Source: a virus
Virus record (IMG/VR): IMGVR_UViG_3300028173_000031
Location: 1 to 35,277 of that record
Length of the DNA stretch: 35,277 bases
Strand: one strand, 5' to 3'
The translations under genes and the position numbers were made by a program. The notes beneath the pieces were generated by a model. The model was not told the DNA's origin. It saw nothing but the letters and a program-made list of their open reading frames with translations, and searched no databases. How positions within the stretch are numbered: position 1 is the stretch's first letter; each line of letters opens with the position of its first letter. Shown here piece after piece: positions 17,267 to 26,173 of this stretch.

Positions 17267-18971
17267 CAACCATCCTCTTGAAGAACGACGGCTTTTTGGG
17301 TGCAGGTGCCGCCTTCTTATATTCGTATCGTACATTTCCCTTTGCGTCAACGTACTTACGGAGGTACTTGTGTGGTTGCTTGATTACGTCATAGAACTGC
17401 TTAGTGGTTTTGTGCTTCCGACCAGCCACATTATACATCCACTCATCTGTGGTGCGTGGGGCTTTTCTACCTACGAGCTTACCTAGAAAACCAGGTGTTT
17501 TAGACGTTGGGGCTACGCTCATATATCTACGGGTATCCACCACCCTCTTCTCAGGAGCACGGAACTCCTGCCCACCAAGACGTCTAGCTCTGGCTTCAGC
17601 CTGGAGGATGCGTTCGGGGTTAAAGTGGCCATCTAGTGCATAGAACGCTGTGGCATTCTTGAGGTCCAAGCCCTCAGCTCCGGCACCGGTTAGAACGATT
17701 ACGCGCTTGCTGCCCTTCTTGAATTCTGTGATGCCTGCATTCCGGCTCATCTCAGTCACTTTGGAACCACCGACGTCAGTACCTTTACCGACGAATAGTG
17801 CGGGCTGGATACCCATCTTACGGAGCCCAGCAACCAGTACGTCCGCTCCACCACGAACCAGGTTGGAGTAGAGGACGACCTTATGATTGGGATCTAGGTC
17901 CAAGTGAGACTTAGTATCACTGAGCATCTTCTGCACTTTAGGAGTGCGGTGTGCGCTTTGCTCTAGCGATACGTCTGACCTACCTGAGCTCACGCTGTTG
18001 GCCATTCTCCTGGCCTCGGTTAGTTGCGCAAATAGGAGGTTGGCGTCCTTGACGGTGATGTTCTTATCGCGTCGTGCGATAAACTCTTTGGCAGGTCCGA
18101 GTTTGTTTAGTGCTAGCTGGTATAGCTGGAACTGCTCATCGGACATAGGAACCTTAACGTTCTGTACATCCTTGCGGGGCATGCTCTTGCCCTTCATATC
18201 CGACGTGGTGACATAATCAATTCTAGGAGCGGTAACCTTGGCGATACCTGCCTCGTTCTTAGGGCCGATTACCTTCTTAGTCCTACCACTGAATCCCTCT
18301 TCGAACCCAATCGTCTGGGTGAACTTACGCTTAAACTCGCGTGGGGACATGCCTCGCATACCCTCACTAATTGTGAGTAGTGTGGCGATCTCTTGTGGAT
18401 TGTTGTTAACCAGTGACGCAGTTAGTCCAATGAAATTAGTCGAGTGCGCCCTAGCTGCCACCGCTGCCTTAAACACACCCGCCTTCTCATTACGCACCTT
18501 GTGAAACTCGTCGAGGATCAGTGTATCAGCACCGGTTGCCTTCATGAGACCGATGGGGTCCTTACGGAACATTGAGTAACTGACCACGGTGTAGTCTTTG
18601 TCACTACCGACAGACCCCATGGGGACACTGCCCGCTCCGGAACCAATTATCTGGTGAGAGCTAGTTGTAAACTTCTCCACGCCATTCTTGGCAAAGTTCT
18701 TCCTAAGGCCAGCAGGGGTCACTACTAGTGCCTTAGTAGCCTTACCCTCATGACGCATCTTCTCGAAGCCGTACACGGCGGTGACGGTCTTACCAGTGCC
18801 CATTTGGTGAGCAAGGATAAGCTTGCCCTTGTTGGAGAAGAGCTTATCCACCGCAGACGCCTGATGGGGATATGGCGCAAACCACTCCTTCATCGCAGGT
18901 ATGTCAGTACCGCGCTTCTTCTCTACTGGCGCACCTTCAGCGTGCTTCTCTATGTACGAAGCTAAACTCAT
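17259..18971 (-). CDS. SNF2-type superfamily 2 helicase/translocase within the virion block
   Basis: 570 residues with both RecA-like lobes. Motif I is HQMGTGKT (55-62), Ia LVVTPAGLRKNF, II LILDEFHK (DEFH, 154-157) and III GLTAS (182-186). Motif V is LTGAGAEGLDLKNA and VI is QAEARARRLGGQ (about 457-468), with the Arg pair that contacts ATP. Motif details and the Q-x-x-R-x-x-R type motif VI match SNF2-like DNA translocases. The last 60 residues are a basic tail (KTTKQFYDVIKQ, AAPAPKKPSFFKRM). It lies between a basic structural-type gene and TerL, overlapping both. It may act in late DNA processing or packaging, or be packaged. Those roles are inference. Confidence 0.82.
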   Translation of the reverse strand: MSLASYIEKHAEGAPVEKKRGTDIPAMKEWFAPYPHQASAVDKLFSNKGKLILAHQMGTGKTVTAVYGFEKMRHEGKATKALVVTPAGLRKNFAKNGVEKFTTSSHQIIGSGAGSVPMGSVGSDKDYTVVSYSMFRKDPIGLMKATGADTLILDEFHKVRNEKAGVFKAAVAARAHSTNFIGLTASLVNNNPQEIATLLTISEGMRGMSPREFKRKFTQTIGFEEGFSGRTKKVIGPKNEAGIAKVTAPRIDYVTTSDMKGKSMPRKDVQNVKVPMSDEQFQLYQLALNKLGPAKEFIARRDKNITVKDANLLFAQLTEARRMANSVSSGRSDVSLEQSAHRTPKVQKMLSDTKSHLDLDPNHKVVLYSNLVRGGADVLVAGLRKMGIQPALFVGKGTDVGGSKVTEMSRNAGITEFKKGSKRVIVLTGAGAEGLDLKNATAFYALDGHFNPERILQAEARARRLGGQEFRAPEKRVVDTRRYMSVAPTSKTPGFLGKLVGRKAPRTTDEWMYNVAGRKHKTTKQFYDVIKQPHKYLRKYVDAKGNVRYEYKKAAPAPKKPSFFKRMVGG

Positions 18972-20773
18972 TATCGTTTCTTTCTCGATTTCTTCTTTCT
19001 GTTGGTACCGGCCAGGTGACCAGCAGTTAGGCCTAGTGCGGTGGGGGCACCTAAGCCTGCAGCCAGGTTCCCTCGCTTACCACTAAGCATCTTCATAGCC
19101 TTACGCTTACCTGGCTTGCTGATGCCTGACGAAGCAGCACCTGCTAGCCCGGAACGGATAATTGCTCCGGATAGATTCGCACCTGACTGACTGGCTGGGG
19201 AGATGAGGGTCTCCATAGCCACGCGCTTGGCTCTGGATGCTGGCGATCCGGCTAGCCCAGGCATAACCGCGTCCTTAATGCCTTCGGCAACCATGTCCTT
19301 ACCCATACGCTTAAACGCGGGTAGGTGTTGCCCTAGACCCTTGATTCCGCCGAGCAACCCGTGGGCACCCATCGCCGTGGAGCCAGGTAGGCCACTAGCC
19401 ATAAGTCCACCACCCATAGCGGCAGTTAGCGCGTCTGGTCCGTACTTACCAATAGCCCCTTGGCGCTTACGCGCGTGGTAGCCCTTGGGTAGTCCGTTGG
19501 AGTCTAGGACTCCTCGACCACGGTACATCACCTCTTTGTATGCTGGCTCGACGTACTTGCGTACAAACTTGTTGTTGCTCTTTTGGTATAGGTCTTCTTT
19601 ACCCAGAGCCATCCGGGTACCCCTATCAAACGATGATAGGATAGGAGTTGGGTCACCCTTGGCAGTGTAGGTAAGCTTGGGGTTATTAGCGATTTTACCT
19701 GACAGGTTGGATAACACCTCGGCCCTACGCTTCTCAGGGACGCCACGAAGTAGCTTGCCTAGTTGCTGACCTGCCTGCCGGTTGATGCGCAGTTCGGGCA
19801 TAGTAAAGCCTAGGGCGGCTGCGCCTCTAAACCCTAGGTTCTCGTTACCAGCAACTCCCTCCCTAATACCCACGGCGAGCTGCCTAGCTCTGGCCTCATC
19901 GACTAGGTTCTTAGCGCCTCTACCACCGGGGATAAAGTCTAGCACTCGGCTAGCTGTACCGCCCCGCATGAGTCCCTTAGTGGACTGATGTACAAACGGA
20001 AGCGCTGCGAGTTCAGCAACACTGGCTGTCTTCTTTTTCATAGCATTCCTAGCCGCAGAGATGACTCCCGAGAGGGCTAGACCACCGACAGCGCCACCAG
20101 CTAGACCGCCTGCAACTGCTGGTCCAGTAACCTTAAGCGCCTTAGCGACGGCCTTATGGAAGGAGACACCCTTCTTGCCTTGAGACGCGAGGGACCCAAC
20201 AAGCTTCTCACCGCCACGGCTGGCACCACCAACAGCCGCACCACCAAGTGCAGAGGATAGGTACATATCCTTCTTGTTCTTCTTCTTTTGGCCGTGCGCT
20301 AGGGCAGCGCCCATAGCTAGGGCGGCAGGGAGTTTGTACCCTACGCGCATACTACCTAGGCCTAGCCCCTTGATTGCTGCGGACCGTGTGCTTTTACCGC
20401 TAACCTTACTTGCGCGGTAGCCTTCGATAGCACCCTTCTGACCAGCATAGACAGACGAGCTTGCACCGATAAGTGCGAAGCCTCGTTTACGCTCATCCGA
20501 ATCCTTTGATTGTGCGAGTTGGATACCTTTGAGAAACACTGGTGCGGAAAGAATACCAATACCGGCACCGATAGCACGACCAGAGCCACGACCGGCCACG
20601 CCCTGCTTAAGGCCCTTTAGGATGGGTAGCTTTCTCTTAGAGAGCTTAGACTCGACAGCATGCTCAATTGCGCCCTTAGGTAGGTCACCCAGAACGGCCT
20701 TAGCGGCAAACGCGGGTGCAGAAGCAGCAAGAGCTGATGTGTAGCTAAGGTTATTTGACCGATCCGTTGACAT
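18971..20773 (-). CDS. Large basic Gly/Ala-rich virion-block protein with many hydrophobic segments
   Basis: 600 residues. The sequence alternates basic stretches with Gly/Ala hydrophobic segments such as GAGIGILSAPVFLKGIQLAQ, LPAALAMGAALAHG and VAGGLAGGAVGGLALSGVIS, and ends in RKKKSRKKR. One KTA motif (KKKTASVAELAALP) lies near residue 245 before a change in composition. The pattern suits an internal virion protein that could form a membrane channel or coat DNA. No enzyme motif is visible. Its start overlaps the previous gene by 23 bases, and its stop overlaps the helicase start. Confidence 0.5.
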   Translation of the reverse strand: MSTDRSNNLSYTSALAASAPAFAAKAVLGDLPKGAIEHAVESKLSKRKLPILKGLKQGVAGRGSGRAIGAGIGILSAPVFLKGIQLAQSKDSDERKRGFALIGASSSVYAGQKGAIEGYRASKVSGKSTRSAAIKGLGLGSMRVGYKLPAALAMGAALAHGQKKKNKKDMYLSSALGGAAVGGASRGGEKLVGSLASQGKKGVSFHKAVAKALKVTGPAVAGGLAGGAVGGLALSGVISAARNAMKKKTASVAELAALPFVHQSTKGLMRGGTASRVLDFIPGGRGAKNLVDEARARQLAVGIREGVAGNENLGFRGAAALGFTMPELRINRQAGQQLGKLLRGVPEKRRAEVLSNLSGKIANNPKLTYTAKGDPTPILSSFDRGTRMALGKEDLYQKSNNKFVRKYVEPAYKEVMYRGRGVLDSNGLPKGYHARKRQGAIGKYGPDALTAAMGGGLMASGLPGSTAMGAHGLLGGIKGLGQHLPAFKRMGKDMVAEGIKDAVMPGLAGSPASRAKRVAMETLISPASQSGANLSGAIIRSGLAGAASSGISKPGKRKAMKMLSGKRGNLAAGLGAPTALGLTAGHLAGTNRKKKSRKKR

Positions 20774-21137
20774 GAGCTTTTACCAGGTTCGCCAGTCGCT
20801 TAGTAAACAACGGGAGGATGGTCTCCACCACCATTATAGGAGACGGGGTAAATTCAAAGTACCAGCTTTTGGCCTCAGGTACGTACTCAACGACGGGTGG
20901 GGGTGGCATGGTTTTCACCATTGAGATCATTTCTTTCAGTGCGGATTGGAATCCAATAGGGAATTGGTTCCCCTCACAGAAGAGCTGAACCTTTACACGG
21001 TTGCCGTCTACAAAGTACTTAGCGGTTATTCCCTCAATAGGAATTACCAGGTCTTTAAGAGTCACCGGTGCGAAGTTGGGTAGCTGCATACTAAGTACAG
21101 CCTCGATCTCCTCTAGAGTAGGCATCTGCGTGGTCAT
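20751..21137 (-). CDS. Small protein of unknown function
   Basis: 128 residues, with GGGAG before the ATG and an ATGA overlap with the previous stop. It contains strand-rich stretches (VTLKDLVIPIEGITAKYFVDG, VKVQLFCEGN) and a C-terminal helix. It is translated between two structural-type genes and probably coupled to them. The family is not recognised. Confidence 0.45.
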   Translation of the reverse strand: MTTQMPTLEEIEAVLSMQLPNFAPVTLKDLVIPIEGITAKYFVDGNRVKVQLFCEGNQFPIGFQSALKEMISMVKTMPPPPVVEYVPEAKSWYFEFTPSPIMVVETILPLFTKRLANLVKAHVNGSVK

Positions 21138-21961
21138 TCGGTGCTCCCAGGAACATTAGACTCAAGCTCTGCCTTCACCTTATCTAGATCCTCTAGAGAG
21201 GTAATCTCACGCCTACCTAACTGAATGGATAGTTGGCGTAGCTCGGTTAGGATCTCACGTACACCGTCACCAGAACGGTTGAGGATTTCAGACGCCTTGA
21301 ATACGTTCTCAGCCCAAAGTTTAGCGGTCATAGCCGTATTACGATCGTTCTTCATCTCGTTAGTTTCCATGAACCGCATTGCAGACTCATGGAACATACT
21401 CTTGATGACTTCCTCTTGGGGGATGTCTACGCGGTACCCAACCTTCCAAAGGGCAAATTCGGGGCCCTGATTATAGCAGGCGCGAAGATCTACCCCTCGA
21501 GGGTGCTGTCTAAAAATAGAGAACCACTGGTCAATGGTGAGCAAGTCACGATTCCAGAAGTAGTGCTGGTACATCTCCAGTACCCCTTCGGGTACGAGCT
21601 GACCAGTAATCTCTTTGGTGTAGTAGCTGACTTCAGAGTGCTTCATGCCCGCTAGTATAAGCGGCTCGATAACAGGCCGAACTCTAGTGTTGGACAGGAG
21701 GTCTCTAGCGGCGACAGCATCATCATCCTGTCTAGCCAAGGAGACAACTTTCTGTCTACGAATCCATGGACGTGCAGCTTTGTACTGATATCCAAACGGT
21801 TTGGGTTTGGATTCCTTAAGCTTCTTATTGAGGAAAGAGAGGTACTCCTTCGTGGGCTTAATAACCCCGAGGAGATCTGCTGAATCCTGAATCTCAGACT
21901 GGTTAAGGCCTGAAAACAACAGCATGTACTTAAGCCAATACTCGTTAGGTAGTCTCTGCAC
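21134..21961 (-). CDS. Helical protein, possible terminase small subunit
   Basis: 275 residues from a GTG that overlaps the previous stop, with GAGGG just upstream. Around residues 95-150 the segment LILAGMKHSEVSYYTKEITG followed by EGVLEMYQHYFWNRD looks like a helix-turn-helix followed by the aromatic helix found in some small terminase-like proteins. The C-terminus is a long charged helix (LGRREITSLEDLDKVKAELE) that could oligomerise. The next genes lead to TerL. The match is weak; another DNA-binding or virion protein is equally possible. Confidence 0.35.
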   Translation of the reverse strand: MQRLPNEYWLKYMLLFSGLNQSEIQDSADLLGVIKPTKEYLSFLNKKLKESKPKPFGYQYKAARPWIRRQKVVSLARQDDDAVAARDLLSNTRVRPVIEPLILAGMKHSEVSYYTKEITGQLVPEGVLEMYQHYFWNRDLLTIDQWFSIFRQHPRGVDLRACYNQGPEFALWKVGYRVDIPQEEVIKSMFHESAMRFMETNEMKNDRNTAMTAKLWAENVFKASEILNRSGDGVREILTELRQLSIQLGRREITSLEDLDKVKAELESNVPGSTE

Positions 21962-23978
21962 CTGCCCTCAACTGTAATTTCTTGAGACCGTTAAGTGCTC
22001 GCTCAATTCCGTTAAGGGCTGAGGACACTGCTGCCTCTGGGATATCTGTGACACCAAGGCGTACACCGATTAACAATTCGGCTAGCTTTCCAACAGACTC
22101 CTCTAGTTGCGGCACGGAGTCAACGTAGTTCTGAACATTCTCTGGCGTAACGAAGTTCAGGGATAGGACCGAATCCACAGTATCGGAGTTATTAAGGGAG
22201 GCCGCTTCCTTAATAAGATCGATCTTAATGTCTTCAACTATTAGCGCGGTAATAGCGTCTACACCGGCAGTCTTGGTCTTGTTGGTGAAGATCGCGGTGT
22301 GTACCGGTACGAACTTAACCGGGGCCCCAGCCTTAGCGGCAGCAATCTTTTCCTTGGCACCTGCGTCGGTATCACCCATAAGCACCAGCACCTGAGCAGC
22401 ACCCAACTCACGGATTTCGCCGTAGGTTTCTAGGTCTGTGTCACCCCTACTGAAGTTGAAGTGGCCCTGATTCTCACGTAGCTCAACCTCGTCAAGCATA
22501 GAGTTAGCCGACGACAGCTTCACCATACGCGAGGGGTCGGAGCCGTACTTGACCGAGGACACGCTTACCGGGAGAAAGATGTGGTCGGATGGGATAATGA
22601 ACCCGCTCTCGCCATAACGTACGAGCCTATTCGTATTGCCTGACGCGATCTTGATTCTTCCGTAGATCGGATCATCTACTAGGTAAACAGTTGGGCTATT
22701 CGCACTGGTGACCACACTAGCAACCTTAATCACCTCGGTGACCGTGTCACCAAAGACAAACACACCGGAGCCCTTGGGGGCTGACCCCTGTAGAGAACTA
22801 AGATCCAGGTCACCGCAGCGAATACCCGCTACCTTCTCCTGAACGGCATTACCTGATTTAGCCACCACAATCGAGGTGTCGGAGGGTTTCCCGTCCACAA
22901 TGCGGATAGGGTTCTTAATGACCACGGCCCGCTGTGAGTCGCCTGCCGTTGTCTGCACTGCGTAGATACCGGACTCAGTAGCCTCAGTAATCTGGTCGGG
23001 TAGGTTGATAGCAGGTAGTCCCGCTTGCTTTTCTCTCGAAAGAATAGCGAACCCATCGTTAATAGCTGTTTGACGAACCTCTACGGGGAGCGCTTGGGCT
23101 TCCGCGTATTTAAGGAACGATATGCTTACTTGGTCCGCTGGGCCGTCTCTATTGAAACTTCGGATGGAGTAACCAGTACTAGTCTTCATAACTGAAGTTA
23201 CGTCTGAGTTACTTAGGTCGTGTGCGAGCCGTGCGTAGAGGTCGGTTCGGTTGCTTGCCTCTTTAGTAAGTGGCTTGCTCACAGCACTGGCCAACTTGGT
23301 TAGCGACTGCATGAAGGCAGGGTTAGCTTTAGCCGCACCTGCTAGACTTTGTGAGTCACTGACGGATTGGATGAACGCGTGAGCGGTATCGGTGTCAATG
23401 TTCAGGTGCGTGAGCACTGAGGCGGTCTTGTTGGTAGCCCCGCCTCCGCCGTAACCATTACGACCAGAGTTAGCTGCACCGGGTGCAGAGGGATTAATAT
23501 TGCCACTTCCCACATCGGTAGATGTACCCATAGCTGCACTAGTGGGGGCAGTCACGTATGGACTTGCGTTAAACAAGGTGGACGCTACACGGTTCTCGCT
23601 CAGCGGGTAGAACTTACCGGCAGCATCAATAAACACGTCGTAGGAGTAGGCCTTCTTCTCGGCAACGATCACCGGGATGCGAAGCATCGCACCCTCTTCA
23701 GGTGCCTGAGGCTGGACTTGCATCTCCCCGGCACCGACAGGGTTGGCGTCCGGTGGGACCTCATTAACCTGGCTTACCATGAACACCCCGTACATATACC
23801 CGAGGCTGTCATCCTGACCCTTGATGTCCAGGTTGACCTGGTACTTACCGAGGAAGGGGTGCTGCTTGTACAGCAACGCCAGCAGCTCACTCGGGTAGGT
23901 AGCAGGGTTATCACTTAGGTTGTTCTTAGCAGCGGTTTTCTCGAAAACCAAGCCTTCGATCTTATTTAGAAGTTTCAT
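21945..23978 (-). CDS. Large virion-block protein with KTA motifs, function unknown
   Basis: 677 residues, first gene of the minus-strand block. AGGAG lies 12 bases before the ATG, further than usual. VFEKTAAKNN at residues 11-20 would release a 16-residue leader if KTA is a cleavage site. Two further KTA sites lie near residue 190 (NKTASVLTH) and near residue 565 (TKTAGVDAI). The middle is beta-rich (VFVFGDTVTEVIKVASVV, TVYLVDDPIYGRIKIA). The end is helical. It lacks portal-type signatures, but a divergent portal cannot be excluded. Virion function is inferred from its place and the motifs. Confidence 0.5.
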   Translation of the reverse strand: MKLLNKIEGLVFEKTAAKNNLSDNPATYPSELLALLYKQHPFLGKYQVNLDIKGQDDSLGYMYGVFMVSQVNEVPPDANPVGAGEMQVQPQAPEEGAMLRIPVIVAEKKAYSYDVFIDAAGKFYPLSENRVASTLFNASPYVTAPTSAAMGTSTDVGSGNINPSAPGAANSGRNGYGGGGATNKTASVLTHLNIDTDTAHAFIQSVSDSQSLAGAAKANPAFMQSLTKLASAVSKPLTKEASNRTDLYARLAHDLSNSDVTSVMKTSTGYSIRSFNRDGPADQVSISFLKYAEAQALPVEVRQTAINDGFAILSREKQAGLPAINLPDQITEATESGIYAVQTTAGDSQRAVVIKNPIRIVDGKPSDTSIVVAKSGNAVQEKVAGIRCGDLDLSSLQGSAPKGSGVFVFGDTVTEVIKVASVVTSANSPTVYLVDDPIYGRIKIASGNTNRLVRYGESGFIIPSDHIFLPVSVSSVKYGSDPSRMVKLSSANSMLDEVELRENQGHFNFSRGDTDLETYGEIRELGAAQVLVLMGDTDAGAKEKIAAAKAGAPVKFVPVHTAIFTNKTKTAGVDAITALIVEDIKIDLIKEAASLNNSDTVDSVLSLNFVTPENVQNYVDSVPQLEESVGKLAELLIGVRLGVTDIPEAAVSSALNGIERALNGLKKLQLRAGAETT

Positions 23979-24033
23979 AGGCAGTCTACACTCCTGAAGG
24001 GTTGCGCGATCTTAGTGTACACCACCGCCGCGT

Positions 24034-24050
24034 ACCTTGCGATGCAAGGT
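24034..24050. repeat. Perfect 7-bp inverted repeat in the control region
   Basis: ACCTTGC and GCAAGGT flank GAT. The right arm contains the GCAAG box of the plus-strand promoter at 24044-24071. The left arm places an equal box on the minus strand, 56 bases upstream of the 23978 start, so the repeat could serve both directions or bind a dimeric regulator. Confidence 0.5.
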
Positions 24051-24071
24051 TACTACCCTAAAGGGTATAAG
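24044..24071 (+). promoter_or_regulatory. Phage-type promoter P1 (GCAAG, 18 bases, ATAAG)
   Basis: GCAAG (24044-24048) and ATAAG (24067-24071) are spaced by 18 bases, with AGGGT before the second box. Four other plus-strand gaps in the window have the same layout. A second inverted repeat, TACCCT-AA-AGGGTA (24054-24067), overlaps the spacer. Transcription would start near 24078, beyond the ATG at 24076, so the first start used is probably the GTG at 24109. Confidence 0.55.
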
Positions 24072-24108
24072 CAACATGGACACTACACAACATACCTGGA
24101 GGTTGGAG

Positions 24109-24258
24109 GTGCTGAAGTTTTTCCAAACGCGAGGTGGTGCGCAATTTATCCACGTCGTGCAGATACAGATGAAGCGTATCGCTGATGCGCTAACTAAAAT
24201 TGGTGATGAACTTGAGAAAGAGCGCTTGCGCAGGGAGAAGGCTGATGACGATTCCTAA
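24109..24258 (+). CDS. Small coiled protein of 49 residues, GTG start
   Basis: The frame is open from 24037. The predicted promoter puts the transcript start near 24078, and GTG 24109 has GGAGG exactly six bases upstream, so 24109 is preferred (49 residues). The product is a single charged helix (MKRIADALTKIGDELEKERLRREKADDDS forms its end). It overlaps the next gene by 14 bases. The function is unknown; a small regulator or anti-host protein is possible. Confidence 0.5.
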   Translation: MLKFFQTRGGAQFIHVVQIQMKRIADALTKIGDELEKERLRREKADDDS

Positions 24259-25051
24259 GTGGGAAGAATTCCTATCTGGCTCCGCTAAGGAGCCTGAAGC
24301 GATTACGTGCAAAGACGTATTCGCGTTATTTGATCCGGAGGGTGACAACCCAGATGTCATACGGGTTCCTGGGCACATACGAAAGTATGGTAAGAGCTTG
24401 CACGAGAGCAAGATGCGCAGGGGAGAGCTACCGGGGGTGCAGGACCTGCTCAAGGAGATGGGGTTGCCGGAGAGTGCCACGGCACTGCCGGCCACTATCG
24501 AAGACTTCCGCCCTGGTGAGTTCAACCTGCCGGAGTGGCAGAACGGTATGATGGACCAGTGCCGCGAGTTGTTCATGGAGGACGGCTACAGCGCCCCTAT
24601 GATCCACATTGCATTTAAGGGTGAAGACGGGGCCATCGGTGTTATGCACATGTCCCTGGTTGCCCTACACGATAAGGGGTACAGCAACGACATCAAGGCG
24701 TCATTCGCTCGGGATGTTCTGTCTCCCCTGATGAAGAAGTTCAACGCATTCTGCTACATCACGACGGCAGAGGCCTGGGCACGTGTTGGTAAGGTTGACC
24801 CCAACCACGTTGGGGATATCGACGCCCTCGATGGCTACGAGTCGGTAAAGGACCATCCGGACAGTATTGAGGTTATCCACATGCATGTGGAGACCAAGAC
24901 TGGTTCGAAGATGATGATGACGCGAATCCTACGTGACGCTGAGGGTAACCACTCCTTGTCCGATGAGGATGAGGATATGAACCCTGACGGTGGTCTACCT
25001 GAGGGCCCCCTGGTTGGTCTGCTTCTTATGCAGAACATGGCGGAAGCATGA
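24245..25051 (+). CDS. Protein of unknown function, first large plus-strand gene
   Basis: The ATG at 24245 has AGGGAGAAGG just before it and is preferred over 24200 (268 residues). A mixed alpha/beta protein with strands APMIHIAFKGEDGAIGVM, FNAFCYITTAEAWARVG and SIEVIHMHVETKTGSKMMM and a Glu/Asp-rich end. No catalytic motif is recognised. It overlaps both neighbours and forms a unit with the next two genes, ending at the terminator at 26174. Confidence 0.5.
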   Translation: MTIPKWEEFLSGSAKEPEAITCKDVFALFDPEGDNPDVIRVPGHIRKYGKSLHESKMRRGELPGVQDLLKEMGLPESATALPATIEDFRPGEFNLPEWQNGMMDQCRELFMEDGYSAPMIHIAFKGEDGAIGVMHMSLVALHDKGYSNDIKASFARDVLSPLMKKFNAFCYITTAEAWARVGKVDPNHVGDIDALDGYESVKDHPDSIEVIHMHVETKTGSKMMMTRILRDAEGNHSLSDEDEDMNPDGGLPEGPLVGLLLMQNMAEA

Positions 25052-25767
25052 GTCAGCTTTTCGTCAGCGTTAAGTCCAAGAAAGATTTATTTGCAATGCA
25101 TGATTTCTTGAAGAAGAACCTGCGCCCTTGGTGGCAGGTGCTGCTTTCAGATATCGATATCGATCACCCCCTGGTTGCATACCAGGAATATGAGTACGGG
25201 GAGACCCGGAACATCCTACCCAACATCGACGAGGACTTGACGTTGGCCATCGCCGCTCATCCGAACGGAACGGATGGACTGGTGTACCCCACGCTCTCCG
25301 CGTTAATCCCAAGTAGCCTCCACAAAGGATCGGGGTACTTCACGCAGTGCATCATGCGCTTTGTAGCGACCAAGGTCGGAATCAAGGGTAAAGTGTTTGT
25401 TCCGATGCTGGACGACTACATGGAGGTCCCTAGCGTTAAGAATGACGGGGATCTAGGTGTTGGGGATATTCCAATCATCTACCCATCGCCGTTGGCGGCA
25501 GCCGCATTCCGAAAGATGGCGCAGGGTGACACGTACCGTGGAACTAACTGGCGGTCTGTCAACCAAGTAACCTTCGGTACCGGCTATACCGCCTTTCCGT
25601 CCGATTTCAAGAGTGCTACGCACTCCAAGGCGTACCAGGCTGGTAAGGGTCAGGTCTTCGTATTCGTAAAGTCCTGCGCGGCTGCGGACCTCGCTGCACA
25701 GCGGGAGATGCGAAGACTCAGCGACCTTTGGTGTGACCAAGGCTGGGACGCAAGGCGGAAAGTCTGA
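25048..25767 (+). CDS. Protein of unknown function
   Basis: 239 residues; ATGA overlap with the previous stop. It contains alternating strands and helices (LTLAIAAHPNGTDGLVYP, YFTQCIMRFVATKVG) and several aromatic residues. No cofactor or catalytic signature was recognised. It is cotranscribed with the genes on either side. A role in early or middle phage development can be guessed from strand and location only. Confidence 0.5.
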   Translation: MSQLFVSVKSKKDLFAMHDFLKKNLRPWWQVLLSDIDIDHPLVAYQEYEYGETRNILPNIDEDLTLAIAAHPNGTDGLVYPTLSALIPSSLHKGSGYFTQCIMRFVATKVGIKGKVFVPMLDDYMEVPSVKNDGDLGVGDIPIIYPSPLAAAAFRKMAQGDTYRGTNWRSVNQVTFGTGYTAFPSDFKSATHSKAYQAGKGQVFVFVKSCAAADLAAQREMRRLSDLWCDQGWDARRKV

Positions 25768-26162
25768 TGGGGGATGACTACGTATCCATGCTGAGTAGGC
25801 TCGGTTGGTATAGAGGCCAGATACGCAGCAGTCGTGCCCGACAGGTTGTATTCCTTAAGAATAGCCGATGGTTTTTCAGAGGTACAAGGATCGGAGATGG
25901 TGACATTGGCCGTGGGGACATTGAGGACGCGATGGCGGTGCTACGCCCTGGCGAATTCCTGATCCTTACTAACGAGCATAGGTCTGGTTACGAACAATCT
26001 GGGATTCCTTTCTTCATCGTGGGTCAAGGTCAGATCATCTACAACTCGGACTTTTATCCTGGGAGGGCGCTTACCAACCAGATGAGCTTCGACAAGGTTC
26101 GGGCCATGAGCACCTCGGAGATGATGTGCATGTTACCTGCGTTGGCCAGCGCGCCAGCGTGA
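25767..26162 (+). CDS. Protein of unknown function
   Basis: 131 residues. The start overlaps the previous stop (TGATG). The N-terminus is basic (LGWYRGQIRSSRARQVVFLKN) and the centre has strand pairs (GEFLILTNEHRSG, IPFFIVGQGQIIYN). It is the last gene of its unit; the terminator at 26174 follows after 11 bases. The family is not recognised. Confidence 0.5.
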   Translation: MGDDYVSMLSRLGWYRGQIRSSRARQVVFLKNSRWFFRGTRIGDGDIGRGDIEDAMAVLRPGEFLILTNEHRSGYEQSGIPFFIVGQGQIIYNSDFYPGRALTNQMSFDKVRAMSTSEMMCMLPALASAPA

Positions 26163-26173
26163 TATTTGATACT

